Below, piece after piece: positions 18,636 through 27,446 of a stretch of DNA of 64,000 nucleotides (position 1 is the stretch's first letter; each line of letters begins with the position of its first letter). Source of the DNA: Palsa-147 sp036513895. GTDB lineage: Bacteria > Acidobacteriota > Terriglobia > Acidiferrales > UBA7541. The stretch spans positions 1 to 64,000 of the forward strand of contig DATBYF010000068.1 in assembly GCA_036513895.1 (NCBI GenBank), read 5' to 3'. The notes beneath the pieces are model-generated. The model searched no databases. It was not told the origin of the DNA and saw only the letters and a program-made list of their open reading frames with translations. The position numbers and the translations under genes were made by a program.

Positions 18636-19364
18636 GTGTACAAAATCATCCAGAACTCACGGCTCTATGAACAAATCGTCCAACAAATCGAGGACTCCGT
18701 TCTAAAGCGCGAACTCAAGCCCGGCGATCAGTTGCCGGCCGAGCGCGAACTTGCCGCTCAATTTGGAGTTAGCCGGACGGCGGTGCGCGAAGCGATCAAG
18801 GCGCTGCGCGAAAAGGGGCTCGTCGAAGCATATACAGGACGCGGCACGTTCATAACCAATGAACGATCGCAGGCCATCCGCCACTCGCTTGACAGAATTA
18901 TCAAAATCAACCAAGTAGAGGGCTTTTTGCAGTTGGCCGAAACGCGCGCGATTCTCGAGCCGGCGATATCCGCATTGGCAGCCTCTCGCGCAGACAAACA
19001 ACACCTCGCGACAATGCGCGAGGCTGTCGCAGTGATGGACGAAGCCAGGAAGGATCCGGCGGTCTTCATTGAAGCCGATCTCGACTTCCACCTCACGCTC
19101 GCGGAAGCCGCCGGAAATCAAATTATCCTATCGCTTATTGATTCCATCGTCGGCCTGCTTCGCGAGCAGCGGCTGAGAATTTTTCGCATTGCCGGCGGTG
19201 CCGACCGCGGACAGTTTCATCACAAACGAATTCTGGAAGCAATTGAGAACCGCGATCCGGTTCGCGCGAGGCAATGTATGGAAGCCCACCTTGAACAAGT
19301 GCGAGAAGATACGAGTGTATCTTTGAGCTCCTCGGCTTCTCCCCGCACCGAGCTTGAGTCGTAA
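18636..19364 (+). CDS. GntR/FadR-family transcriptional regulator
   Basis: A 242-residue regulator. Residues 1-70 form the GntR winged helix (GDQLPAERELAAQFGVSRTAVREAIKAL). The C-terminal FCD domain has the metal/ligand-binding histidines in DLDFHLTLAEAAGN and the closing helix HHKRILEAIENRDPVRARQCMEAHL. This class usually senses small carboxylates or acyl-CoA. GTG start with GGGAGG upstream. It is divergent from lnt and convergent with the SPOR gene, and no adjacent catabolic gene names its target. Confidence 0.9.
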   Translation: MYKIIQNSRLYEQIVQQIEDSVLKRELKPGDQLPAERELAAQFGVSRTAVREAIKALREKGLVEAYTGRGTFITNERSQAIRHSLDRIIKINQVEGFLQLAETRAILEPAISALAASRADKQHLATMREAVAVMDEARKDPAVFIEADLDFHLTLAEAAGNQIILSLIDSIVGLLREQRLRIFRIAGGADRGQFHHKRILEAIENRDPVRARQCMEAHLEQVREDTSVSLSSSASPRTELES

Positions 19365-19446
19365 TCTGGGGATTTCCCGCCAGTTCGCGTTAGCTTTGAA
19401 AGAGAGGACTGGGGAACAGCCCGCAGTTTTCTGGGGCTCTTGCCGG

Positions 19447-20142
19447 CTAGCGTTTGATGATGGCTTTAAAGCCGGCGTGGTCGAGAGAATCTTTAGCGCG
19501 TTCGGCCGCTGGCACATCGGCGTACGGCCCTACTTGGACGTGATAGAGGTTATCGCCCGCCGCGGGAATCACTATGAACGACGGAAAACTCTTGCGTTGC
19601 GCGGCATCTGCCACTGACACTGCGTCTGTCTCCTTCGTCATCGCCGCGATCTGAAGCACAATTTGCCCCCGCGAAATTCGCGGCGCCTGGAAACGACGCA
19701 ACTCAATAGCATTAGCAGAAATCGTCTTCGCCGCACGCCGCCCAGATGGCGTCATGTCCGAATTGTGCAGAGATTTCGGCGCACTCGTCGAATCCGCAGT
19801 CGGCTGCGGAGGCACAGTTGCCAGTGCAGAAGAATCCGATGCCGGCGAGGAAGGCTGCAGCTGATTGGAATCCCGCTGCTTATCGAAATCCCATTCGCTG
19901 TTCGTCGGCGCAGGAGCCGAATCGGCGGGCTTCGGCAATTCGGACTTCATTCCCGTTACGATGTCTCGACCCGCTGCCGAAGCATGAAGCGGCAACGGCG
20001 GCCCATACTGCGTTCGGCCCATCACGTAGCCGAGCGTGAAGAACACGCTGCACAGCAACACCACCCCGAGGAACAATCCAACGAGGTGACGGCTCTCGAG
20101 TACCCGGTCACCCCCTCCGCGCTTTCCGTTTCCGCCGGCCAC
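19447..20142 (-). CDS. SPOR-domain membrane protein
   Basis: A 231-residue bitopic protein. A basic cytoplasmic start is followed by one membrane helix (about 20-42: GLFLGVVLLCSVFFTLGYV), a Pro/Ser/Ala-rich linker, and a C-terminal SPOR domain (about 155-231) that ends AKDSLDHAGFKAIIKR. SPOR domains bind peptidoglycan strands lacking stem peptides, often at the septum. It starts 2 bases after the slipin stop codon, so it is in the NfeD-slipin operon. Confidence 0.88.
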   Translation of the reverse strand: MAGGNGKRGGGDRVLESRHLVGLFLGVVLLCSVFFTLGYVMGRTQYGPPLPLHASAAGRDIVTGMKSELPKPADSAPAPTNSEWDFDKQRDSNQLQPSSPASDSSALATVPPQPTADSTSAPKSLHNSDMTPSGRRAAKTISANAIELRRFQAPRISRGQIVLQIAAMTKETDAVSVADAAQRKSFPSFIVIPAAGDNLYHVQVGPYADVPAAERAKDSLDHAGFKAIIKR

Positions 20143-20144
20143 GT

Positions 20145-20912
20145 TTATTTATTTCCCCCCATCGACTTCGTCCACTGCATGATCATGTCAATCGGTAACG
20201 GAAAAACAATCGTCGTGTTTTTCTCGGTGCCGATTTCCGTCAGCGTTTGCAGGTAGCGAAGTTGGATCGAAGCGGGCTGAGTCTGAAGGACCTGAGCCGC
20301 TTCTGCCAGCTTCGTCGAAGCCTGCATTTCGCCTTCCGCGTGAATAATTTTTGCCCGGCGCTCGCGCTCCGCCTCCGCTTGCTTGGCGATCGCGCGCTGC
20401 ATATTCTCCGGGATGTCGACTTGTTTGACCTCAACCTTCGTTACCTTGATACCCCAAGGCTCCGTATCCTGGTCAAGGATTACTTGTAACTTGGCGTTTA
20501 CCTTTTCGCGCTCCGACAAAATCTCGTCCAATTCGAACTGCCCGACCACGCTGCGCAAATTCGTCTGCGCGAGCTGCGAAGTCGCATAAAGGTAATTTTG
20601 AATTTGCGAAAGCGCGCGATTTGCGTCCACCACGCGGAAGTAGCAGACCGCGTTTACTTTCACCGACACGTTGTCGCGCGTGATCACGTCCTGCGGCGGA
20701 ACATCGAGCGTTTCGATTCGCAGCGAGATTTTCGTCAGCTTGTCGATGGGCCAAGCCACGAAACGCAGCCCCGCGCCCTTCGGCTCCGGCGACATTCGCC
20801 CCAGTCGCAAAATCACTCCGCGCTCCCACTCCTTGATCACATTCACCGAATTGAAAATCCAAATCAGAAAAATAAAAACCGCAACGATCGTCAAAGTCTC
20901 AGTGAAAGGCAT
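20145..20912 (-). CDS. slipin / stomatin-like SPFH protein
   Basis: A 255-residue membrane-anchored SPFH protein that forms oligomers in membrane microdomains. One N-terminal helix (residues 5-25), then the SPFH core with WERGVILRLGRM, TRDNVSVKVNAVCYFRV, and the coiled region EAERERRAKIIHAEGEMQAS. The C-terminal end (LQTLTEIGTEKNTTIVFPLP) is typical of bacterial slipins. These are coded with NfeD partners, as here: the nfeD-like gene is immediately upstream. Confidence 0.93.
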   Translation of the reverse strand: MPFTETLTIVAVFIFLIWIFNSVNVIKEWERGVILRLGRMSPEPKGAGLRFVAWPIDKLTKISLRIETLDVPPQDVITRDNVSVKVNAVCYFRVVDANRALSQIQNYLYATSQLAQTNLRSVVGQFELDEILSEREKVNAKLQVILDQDTEPWGIKVTKVEVKQVDIPENMQRAIAKQAEAERERRAKIIHAEGEMQASTKLAEAAQVLQTQPASIQLRYLQTLTEIGTEKNTTIVFPLPIDMIMQWTKSMGGNK

Positions 20913-20970
20913 TGCATTCTCCTTAAACTCGCTTCACGCGCCTGGCCGCTGCGACGGCGCATCATTGGGC

Positions 20971-22350
20971 TCAACGCGGCGGCGCATCAACGGGCTCGAC
21001 GTGCAGCGTCAATCCATCCACGCTGCGCACGCGAATGCGCGCGCCCTCAGGTATCGCGCTTGAGGCATGCGCGCGCCAAAGTTCCCCATGGACAAATACC
21101 ATCCCGTTCTGCGAGCCGACTTGCTCCCGCACTTCCCCAACTTCGCCGATCAACTCCTCGTTGCCCGTGGCCGGCCTCCACGCGCGCGAGCGCAGCACTA
21201 GCCGCATCAGCAGAATCACGATGATCGCGAACGGAATCGTTACGCCAAGTGACGCTCCGAGGCTTACGCCCATCCCTGTCAGCGGCGAACGCACCAGCAT
21301 CAGCGCGCCCAGCACCATGGCCGCGACCCCTCCGACGCCAAGTATTCCGTGCGTCGGAAATTTCGCCTCGAGAATAAATAGCGTGAGAGCCAGAAGGATC
21401 ATCAGAAATCCCGTGAGATTCACGGGCAGAAGATGCATCGCGTATAGCGCGAGCAGCAGAGCAATTCCGCCGATGACGCCGGGGGCGAAAAGACCTGGAT
21501 GCGTGAATTCGGCATACAGTCCGAGCACGCCGACGATCAAGAGAATGAAAAACACATCGGGCTGAACGATGCGCGAAAGAAATTTTTCGCGCCCCGTCAT
21601 CTCGACTTCCGTCACCATCGGCGAACTGAGATCGAGCTTCGTCTTCGAGCCGTCGAATCGCGTGATCGTTCGCCCGTTAAGTGCCGCCAGCAACGCTTCC
21701 TGCGACGGCTCGACGAGATCAATCAGTTTTCCGTCGAGCGCTTCCTTCTCGCTGAAGGCTTTCGCGTCCGAGACCGCGGTCAAAGCCAAATCCACGTTTC
21801 GTCCGCGCTGGCTAACGTAACTTCTAAGATATGCCTCGGCCTCGTTCACAATCTTGTGGCGCATCGTCTCGTCAATCTGCACCGACGACCCCGCAAGAAT
21901 CATGACCGGCGACGCCGCGCCCGTGTCCGTTCCCGGCGACATCGCAGCCACATCAGCCGAGAGAAGAATGAAAAAGCCCGCCGACGCCGCGCGCGAACCC
22001 GTCGGCGTCACGAACGTAACCACCGGCACAGGCGACGCCAATATCTTCGCGATGATTTGCCGCATCGCCGAGTCGAGCCCGCCCGGCGTGTCAATCGTGA
22101 TGAGCACCAGCGCTGCATGCTCTTGCGCTGCGCGGTCAATTCCGTTGGAAATGTAGTCGGCGAGGATCGGCTCAATCTCGCTGTCAATTCGCAACTTCAC
22201 AATCCCAGCGGGATTGGAAACCGCCGCACCAGTTTGTTGCGATGCTTGGCTCTGAGGCTTCGCAGAGAGAACCGCAGTTGAAGTGAATGCCAGACCCAGA
22301 AGAAACAGCGCGAAAAATTTAGGACTGCCGAAGACAGTTTTACAGTACAT
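20971..22350 (-). CDS. NfeD-family protein with serine protease domain
   Basis: Long-form NfeD of 459 residues. After a signal peptide there is a ClpP-class protease domain with TIDTPGGLDSAMRQI and the nucleophile segment GSRAASAGFFI, four to five membrane helices, and a C-terminal NfeD OB-fold (LIGEVGEVREQVG to the end). In archaea such proteins cleave the C terminus of the partner stomatin. The start at 22350 is chosen because it gives a proper signal peptide and lies 10 bases from a TATAAT box; a GTG 14 codons earlier would overlap that box. Confidence 0.9.
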   Translation of the reverse strand: MYCKTVFGSPKFFALFLLGLAFTSTAVLSAKPQSQASQQTGAAVSNPAGIVKLRIDSEIEPILADYISNGIDRAAQEHAALVLITIDTPGGLDSAMRQIIAKILASPVPVVTFVTPTGSRAASAGFFILLSADVAAMSPGTDTGAASPVMILAGSSVQIDETMRHKIVNEAEAYLRSYVSQRGRNVDLALTAVSDAKAFSEKEALDGKLIDLVEPSQEALLAALNGRTITRFDGSKTKLDLSSPMVTEVEMTGREKFLSRIVQPDVFFILLIVGVLGLYAEFTHPGLFAPGVIGGIALLLALYAMHLLPVNLTGFLMILLALTLFILEAKFPTHGILGVGGVAAMVLGALMLVRSPLTGMGVSLGASLGVTIPFAIIVILLMRLVLRSRAWRPATGNEELIGEVGEVREQVGSQNGMVFVHGELWRAHASSAIPEGARIRVRSVDGLTLHVEPVDAPPR

Positions 22351-22360
22351 CTCGACCGGC

Positions 22361-22388
22361 ATTATAGCAGGAGTAACGCCGCCAACAA
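22361..22388 (-). promoter_or_regulatory. promoter for nfeD-slipin-SPOR operon
   Basis: On the minus strand TTGTTG (22383-22388), a 16-base spacer and a perfect TATAAT (22361-22366). The box ends 10 bases before the chosen ATG with no Shine-Dalgarno, suggesting a leaderless or nearly leaderless mRNA. Confidence 0.55.
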
Positions 22389-22440
22389 TCACAGTGGCAC
22401 GGTTCGGAGGGCGACTGTACTTTTGGGGACAGAAGAAAGA

Positions 22441-24639
22441 TTACGTCTGCCGGTCCATCACAGCCTTAAATCGCGGATGATCTCGGAGGGAATCCAGATC
22501 GGTATCGTGCTGCGCCCAGCTCTTGTACCACGCCGCATGCGACATCGCCTTGTCCAGACAATCGATCGCCTCTTCCTTCTGACCGAGAAGCGAATACACG
22601 CAAGCAATATTGTAGAGAATTCCGCAATCCTCCGGATCAATCGCCAGCGCACGCCTCGCCCAATCCAGGCTGCGCGATCGCTCGCCCAGTTGGCATAAGT
22701 CCGTGGCGCCAAGATAAAGCGCCCGCGCGTCATCCGGATGCATTTCCAAATGCTTCTCAGCCAACTTCAACGCGCGCGCATGGGCCGCTTTCGCCTCCAC
22801 GATGCGGTGCATTCCTTCGTAGACCATGGCTACCATGCTGGGAGCCTGATAATCCTCGGGCTTCGCTTCCGAGGCCTTCTGAAAAAGATCTCCGGCCTTC
22901 GCCAGTTTGCCTTGTTGAAAGCAGGCCCGCGCGTAGAAGTAGTACGCTTCAAAAAGCTTCCCATCGAGACGTATCGCCGTCTCGAACTCTGTCTCCGCCT
23001 CGTCGTAGCGTTTGCTCAATGAGATCGCCAGTCCGCGCGCCACGTGCGCCTCGGCAAGGCCCGGATCCAGCACCAACGCTTTGCGGCTGGCATCCTCAGC
23101 CGCTTCAATGTTTGCTTTCGTCGCGTCCCAATACATATAGAGATACGAGTAGCAGTCCGCCACGCCCGCGTACGCCCGCGCGTATCCCGGATCAATTTCA
23201 ATGGCTCGCGTGAACATCTGCCGCGCGAAATCGTAGCCGCGCCGTCGAAATTGATAGAAAAATTGCCGCCCGCGCAAATAATAATCGTAGGCTTTCACGT
23301 CCGCGGTGGGCGCCTTCGCGATCGCCTGCTTCTCCGTCTCCGTCAACTTCACTTTCAGCGCCGCGGCAATGCTCTGCGCGATTTCGTCCTGAATCGCAAA
23401 TACATCCTCAATCTGGCGATCGTAGCGCTCGGCCCACACGGAATGGCGCGTCCGCGTATCCACCAATTGCGCTGTGATGCGCAATCGATTCCCCGCCCGG
23501 CGGATGCTGCCTTCGAGCACGAACGCCGCATTCAATTGCTGGCCCACTTGCGGGGCTCCGGCGCCTTTGTCGCGGAATGGCAGCACTTCGGAACGCGAGA
23601 AAACCTGCAAGCTATTGATCTTGGCGAGCTCGGTGATGATGTCTTCCGTCATTCCATCGCGGAAATATTCATCGTCCTTCGCCGCGCTGGCATTCTCGAA
23701 ATAAAGCACCGCCACCGATTTCTGTGCGGGCGCTGACGGAGCCGGTGCCGAAGCCGACCGCCCCGACTCGAGATCGCGCTTCAGCATTTGCAAATCGGCG
23801 CGCAACTTCGCGGCGCTTTGGTATCGCGCGGAAATATCCTTCTCGAGCAACCGGTCAATGATTTCCGTGAGCGCGTTCGGCAGTTTCGTATTCACGGTCT
23901 TTGCCGGCGCCGGCGAACGGTTCAAAATCACGTCGAAAATCTCAGCAGAAGTATTTCCCGCGAACGCTGCCTGCCCCGTCGCCATTTCATACAGCACCGC
24001 GCCAAACGAAAAAATATCCGTCCGCGCATCAAGCTCGCGACCGCGTGCCTGCTCTGGCGACATATAAGCAATCGTCCCCAGCGTCGAGCCCGGGCTGGTC
24101 AGATGATCTTCCGATATCAATGGCGCGGTATCCTGCGTCATCATTGCCAGCGAATTCGCGGAGCTCGCGGTGATATTCTTCGCCAAACCGAAATCCAGAA
24201 TTTTCGCCTGTCCTCGCTGCGTGACAAAAAGATTCGCAGGCTTGATATCGCGGTGCACGATGCCCTTATCGTGCGCAGCTCCCAGCGCATCGGCGATCTC
24301 AATCGCCAGATCGAGCATTTCTCCGATCGGCATGGATTTGCCGGCCATGTGGTGCTTCAGCGTCTGCCCATCGAGATACTCCATCGCGATGAACAGCCGT
24401 CCGCCGTCTTCGGCAATTTCATAAATTGTGCAAATATTTGGATGATTCAACGCGGAGGCCGCGCGCGCCTCGCGGCGAAATCGTTCGAGCGCCGTGGGAT
24501 CTTTCGCCACTTCACCCGGCAAAAATTTCAGCGCCACCGGCCGGCCGAGATTCACATCCTCAGCCTTAAACACCACACCCATCCCGCCGCCGCCCAGCTT
24601 TTCCAGGATTCGAAAATGCGAGATTGTCTGACCGATCAT
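22441..24639 (-). CDS. Ser/Thr kinase with FlgO-like and TPR regions (kinase 1)
   Basis: A 732-residue Hanks-type kinase. Residues 1-275 hold the complete catalytic domain: GGGGMG, Lys in VALKFLP, HRDIKPAN, LDFGLAK and MSPEQARG. Residues about 310-450 form the FlgO/TolB-N-like region (VAVLYFENAS, YFRDGMTEDIITEL, RITAQLVDTRTRHSVWAERYDR). TPR repeats fill about 480-725. No membrane helix is evident, so it appears cytoplasmic. Two paralogues occur at 34.3 and 51.4 kb. Substrates unknown. Confidence 0.93.
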   Translation of the reverse strand: MIGQTISHFRILEKLGGGGMGVVFKAEDVNLGRPVALKFLPGEVAKDPTALERFRREARAASALNHPNICTIYEIAEDGGRLFIAMEYLDGQTLKHHMAGKSMPIGEMLDLAIEIADALGAAHDKGIVHRDIKPANLFVTQRGQAKILDFGLAKNITASSANSLAMMTQDTAPLISEDHLTSPGSTLGTIAYMSPEQARGRELDARTDIFSFGAVLYEMATGQAAFAGNTSAEIFDVILNRSPAPAKTVNTKLPNALTEIIDRLLEKDISARYQSAAKLRADLQMLKRDLESGRSASAPAPSAPAQKSVAVLYFENASAAKDDEYFRDGMTEDIITELAKINSLQVFSRSEVLPFRDKGAGAPQVGQQLNAAFVLEGSIRRAGNRLRITAQLVDTRTRHSVWAERYDRQIEDVFAIQDEIAQSIAAALKVKLTETEKQAIAKAPTADVKAYDYYLRGRQFFYQFRRRGYDFARQMFTRAIEIDPGYARAYAGVADCYSYLYMYWDATKANIEAAEDASRKALVLDPGLAEAHVARGLAISLSKRYDEAETEFETAIRLDGKLFEAYYFYARACFQQGKLAKAGDLFQKASEAKPEDYQAPSMVAMVYEGMHRIVEAKAAHARALKLAEKHLEMHPDDARALYLGATDLCQLGERSRSLDWARRALAIDPEDCGILYNIACVYSLLGQKEEAIDCLDKAMSHAAWYKSWAQHDTDLDSLRDHPRFKAVMDRQT

Positions 24640-24652
24640 TCGATAAACAATT

Positions 24653-25516
24653 TCATCCGAACCGCATGTTAGGCCGCTGCGAAAGGCAAGTCAATCCCAG
24701 CCAACTCAATTCCGCGGAGCAGTGATTAGCTGGCCTATCCGAATCAGCGAAGCCGGCCTCGCCGTTAGCCGTGTACGTCACCCTCAAATCAAGCAGCGCC
24801 AGCCAATATTGCAGCGACTGCAGCGCAAACCCACAAAGCATCAGCCCAACCCCGATGACTCCGAGCCGCCGCTCCGGGAGATGATCGGCGTAATATTCGA
24901 TAAACGGATACACGGTAACACCCACACCCGTGACCAGCCCGGTCACCAGCCCAACCCGAATCGCAAACGACCACACATGCTCAACTCGATGCACTAGAAA
25001 GCTACAGACCAGCGCCGTGGCGACGTATCCCACCGTCCGGGTGACAGTCGCCAGAAATTGTTTCCGCGAAAGACGAGGACGCCGCGCCGCAGTATAGTCA
25101 AGCGCAGGCCGCACGCCACGAGAGTACGCAGAAACTTGGCCGACAGTGATCAGAACGCCAAATGCGATAGCGAACTCGAGCCCCAAAATCCTATACAGCC
25201 CAGCCCCAAACGCAAGCCCGCGAATCGCGCCGAACACCGCTTCCCACGGCAACGAATAGTGCCTCAAGCCACGAGCCGCTCGGTTAAGTTCGATCGAGAT
25301 CGTAGCCCCAGTCGCAATTCCCGACGCGATGCCAAAGAAAAGCCCCAGGCCGACACCATATCCGATTCCGAAAAGAATCGAATACGTCACCACCCTAGTA
25401 AGCAGTCGCAGCGGCCCGTGCTGCCCACCCAACAAATCATAAGCAAGATAAAGGCTGCCCAGAACATCAAGACAGGAGCCAATCACGCTAACAATCGCAA
25501 TCGTATGGTGATTCAT
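24653..25516 (-). CDS. polytopic membrane protein, unknown
   Basis: A 287-residue protein with about six to seven hydrophobic helices, including VTYSILFGIGYGVGLGLFFG and VGLVTGLVTGVGVTVYPF. Glycine is abundant in the helices. No family was recognised. The last 20 residues are polar and their codons overlap the -35/-10 promoter of kinase 1, so the tail may not be conserved. No ribosome-binding site is obvious at the first ATG. Confidence 0.6.
   Translation of the reverse strand: MNHHTIAIVSVIGSCLDVLGSLYLAYDLLGGQHGPLRLLTRVVTYSILFGIGYGVGLGLFFGIASGIATGATISIELNRAARGLRHYSLPWEAVFGAIRGLAFGAGLYRILGLEFAIAFGVLITVGQVSAYSRGVRPALDYTAARRPRLSRKQFLATVTRTVGYVATALVCSFLVHRVEHVWSFAIRVGLVTGLVTGVGVTVYPFIEYYADHLPERRLGVIGVGLMLCGFALQSLQYWLALLDLRVTYTANGEAGFADSDRPANHCSAELSWLGLTCLSQRPNMRFG
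24666..24694 (-). promoter_or_regulatory. promoter of kinase 1
   Basis: On the minus strand TTGACT (24689-24694), 17 bases, TAACAT (24666-24671). The leader would be about 20 bases. The spacer begins TGCC and ends GGCC, nearly identical to the promoter of kinase 3. Confidence 0.65.
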
Positions 25517-25526
25517 CGATGAACTG

Positions 25527-25590
25527 GCAATCAGGCCGTCGTAGCGCCGGCATCTTGCCGGCGTTTTTCTCCGGCGTTACTGTGCTCAAA
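25527..25590 (+). repeat. dispersed palindromic repeat, copy 2
   Basis: Contains GGCAATCAGG, CGTCGTAG, the GCCGGCATCTTGCCGGC hairpin with a T run, and CCGGCGTTACTG. It lies between the membrane-protein gene and the VOC gene. Confidence 0.75.
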
Positions 25591-25648
25591 ACGCAAGGAG
25601 ACAGTTGTCATCCCAAACGAAGTGAGGGATCTGCAGTTGCTTCGTGCC

Positions 25649-25966
25649 TCATTCACTCAAATTATAAATCAGCCCATTCGGATCCCTGACGTAACACCTC
25701 GGAAACTCCGGCTCATCCTTTATAATTTCGCAGCCTCTCTTCTTCAAATTCGCTTTAGTTTTCTCAACATTCTTCACAGTAACTTCCAAAACAGGCCCCA
25801 GCGCAGGCCCCCGCTCAATAAACAAATTAATGTTTCTCCCATGAAGGCTGATCATATTTGGCTCCTTCCCGGTAATCTCAAATCCCAACGCCTCCACATA
25901 AAAGCTCGCAGCCTTTATCGGATCCTCAGCCTGAATTAAAATATCAGTCCCAAATGTGTTCGACAT
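25649..25966 (-). CDS. VOC-family (glyoxalase-like) protein
   Basis: A 105-residue single-module member of the vicinal oxygen chelate superfamily, which includes glyoxalase I, dioxygenases and resistance proteins. The typical beta-alpha-beta pattern is seen: ILIQAEDPIKAASFYVEALGFE, ISLHGRNINLFIE and the terminal FPRCYVRDPNGLIYNLSE. The start at 25966 is set by GGGAGG 5 bases upstream; the longer frame overlaps the preceding gene. It lies 32 bases downstream of the queuosine-salvage-family gene, so they are probably one operon. Reaction not predictable. Confidence 0.85.
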   Translation of the reverse strand: MSNTFGTDILIQAEDPIKAASFYVEALGFEITGKEPNMISLHGRNINLFIERGPALGPVLEVTVKNVEKTKANLKKRGCEIIKDEPEFPRCYVRDPNGLIYNLSE

Positions 25967-25998
25967 AAACGCCTCCCAATCTGCATCGCCAACAAAAT

Positions 25999-27111
25999 TT
26001 AATACATAATCGTTCGCGTCAAATGGTGCGGCCAATTCGTGGTGTGATAGTGAGTCCACAGTCGCTCGTTCACCTGCGGGATAATCACTTGCTCATCTGG
26101 CGCACGAAGCTTATTGATTTCCTCGCGCAGGAGAGCAGTTGCGTAAATACTGTGCGCGCGGATTTCCACCTCCTGCGTCGAATTCCGCGGAATCAATTGG
26201 TACGAATTGATGGCGTGCTCGAGTGCCGGTGAGTAGCTATTAATGCCCAATATCCGCAGCGCCGTCGGAGCGATGTAATCGGGAAAGGTTGTCATCTTGG
26301 CGACATCGTTCAACTGCACCGGACCGTTTTTTGGATAAGTCGCATAGCAGAACCACAGCCCCAGTTGCGCCAGCTTGTAGAACTTGATCTCCTGCCCTTC
26401 ATACTGGCTTACATCGTTGAAGCGCGGAAATTCTTTCGCCATCCGCTCAACCAGCCCGTTTCCTCCGTCATAAAGAAGCGGCGGGCACGATTTGATGAAA
26501 TTGTGGAAGCGTCCGTCATATTTCTCCGCGAGCACTGAGCCAACCTGGTGCAGCACTTCCAGTTTCTCGTCCAGCATCGGCATTTCAATATTGCCGGCAA
26601 AGATTTTCTCGAGCTCGGGTCGCGTAATCTTGGCAAGAAATTTGCCGTCGAGCATCGGAACGCCATTGTTCATCGCCCGATTGAGGCACGCGAACATGGC
26701 GTCTGAATCGGACGTGTGTTGCCCTTCATAATCCACCTGGAATTTGACGTGCGTCGTGAAATCGGTAAAACCCGTGTCAATCGAATTGGCCACTAGAATC
26801 AGATCGATCACGTCGTTCGGGTCCGTGGATTTCACGCCCGAAGGCACCGGATAAACCGGCATGGCAAGCTCTTCGTAACCCATCCACCCGGCTACCTCCA
26901 CGATCTTGTCAACGTGAGTGAAGACGTCTCGGGAATGTTCGATCGCCGGCCGAATACTTTCGAGAACAGGGCTGCCGATAGGCTTGGGCCACCGAAGCGG
27001 AGCAGAGCTATCACCCAAAGCAACAGAGCGAACGGCCGCAGAAATTCCACGAATCGGCGCAACAAGACTCAATGAAGAAATAACTTTCAGAAAATCACGT
27101 CGACCCGTCAT
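25999..27111 (-). CDS. queuosine-salvage family (DUF2419) protein with Tat-type signal
   Basis: A 370-residue protein that matches the Qng1/DUF2419 family, whose eukaryotic members hydrolyse queuosine nucleotide to free queuine. Family-like segments include FACLNRAMNNGVPM, FPRFNDVSQYEGQEIKFYK, TTFPDYIAPTALRILG and EVEIRAHSIYATALLREEIN. The N terminus is unusual: GRRDFLK followed by a hydrophobic stretch (VISSLSLVAPIRGISAA), a twin-arginine signal pattern. AAGGGG lies close before the ATG. The segment near SIDTGFTDFT seems to differ from the aromatic patch I recall for the human enzyme, so activity or substrate may differ. Annotated from remembered family patterns. Confidence 0.8.
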   Translation of the reverse strand: MTGRRDFLKVISSLSLVAPIRGISAAVRSVALGDSSAPLRWPKPIGSPVLESIRPAIEHSRDVFTHVDKIVEVAGWMGYEELAMPVYPVPSGVKSTDPNDVIDLILVANSIDTGFTDFTTHVKFQVDYEGQHTSDSDAMFACLNRAMNNGVPMLDGKFLAKITRPELEKIFAGNIEMPMLDEKLEVLHQVGSVLAEKYDGRFHNFIKSCPPLLYDGGNGLVERMAKEFPRFNDVSQYEGQEIKFYKLAQLGLWFCYATYPKNGPVQLNDVAKMTTFPDYIAPTALRILGINSYSPALEHAINSYQLIPRNSTQEVEIRAHSIYATALLREEINKLRAPDEQVIIPQVNERLWTHYHTTNWPHHLTRTIMY

Positions 27112-27170
27112 CGCGTCCCCTTCCCTGAATTTAAATTTGTCTAAGAAATCCGCGCCAACTTATCACAATT

Positions 27171-27254
27171 CGCCGCTCGGCAATCAGCCCCTCGTGGCGC
27201 CGGCATCTTGTGGGCGTCTTTGTCCGGCGTCACTCCGCGCAAACCACCGGCAAG
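27171..27254 (+). repeat. dispersed palindromic repeat, copy 3
   Basis: Long copy: CGCTCGGCAATCAG, GTGGCGCCGGCATCTTG, TCCGGCGTCACT, GCGCAAACCACCGGCAAG. The first hairpin has decayed (TGTGGGCG in place of TGCCGGCG). Its order matches copy 4 about 740 bases on. Confidence 0.75.
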
Positions 27255-27337
27255 TCGCTCGACAGGTTACCAATCGAACAGTATTCGATTATCTTTATTA
27301 GGTACGACATAATCCGGGTACGCTTCCGATCGAATTG

Positions 27338-27365
27338 TTGACTATGTTCATTGTGATCATAATGT
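27338..27365 (+). promoter_or_regulatory. candidate promoter for small membrane protein
   Basis: TTGACT (27338-27343), a 16-base spacer, TAATGT (27360-27365), then about 80 bases of leader to the ATG. Confidence 0.45.
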
Positions 27366-27446
27366 TTGTGAGTGGTTGCCTGGCAGCATTCGGTTTCTTG
27401 GCGATGCGAAACCCAATGCGCTTTGAATATCCGGCGAAGGATTTGA

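Larger units (their letters stand above)
27112..27446. other. intergenic region with repeat and promoter
   Basis: Holds repeat copy 3 (27171-27254) and a promoter for the following small membrane protein (27338-27365). A frame from 27335 overlaps the next gene in another phase and reads as a shadow. Confidence 0.5.
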
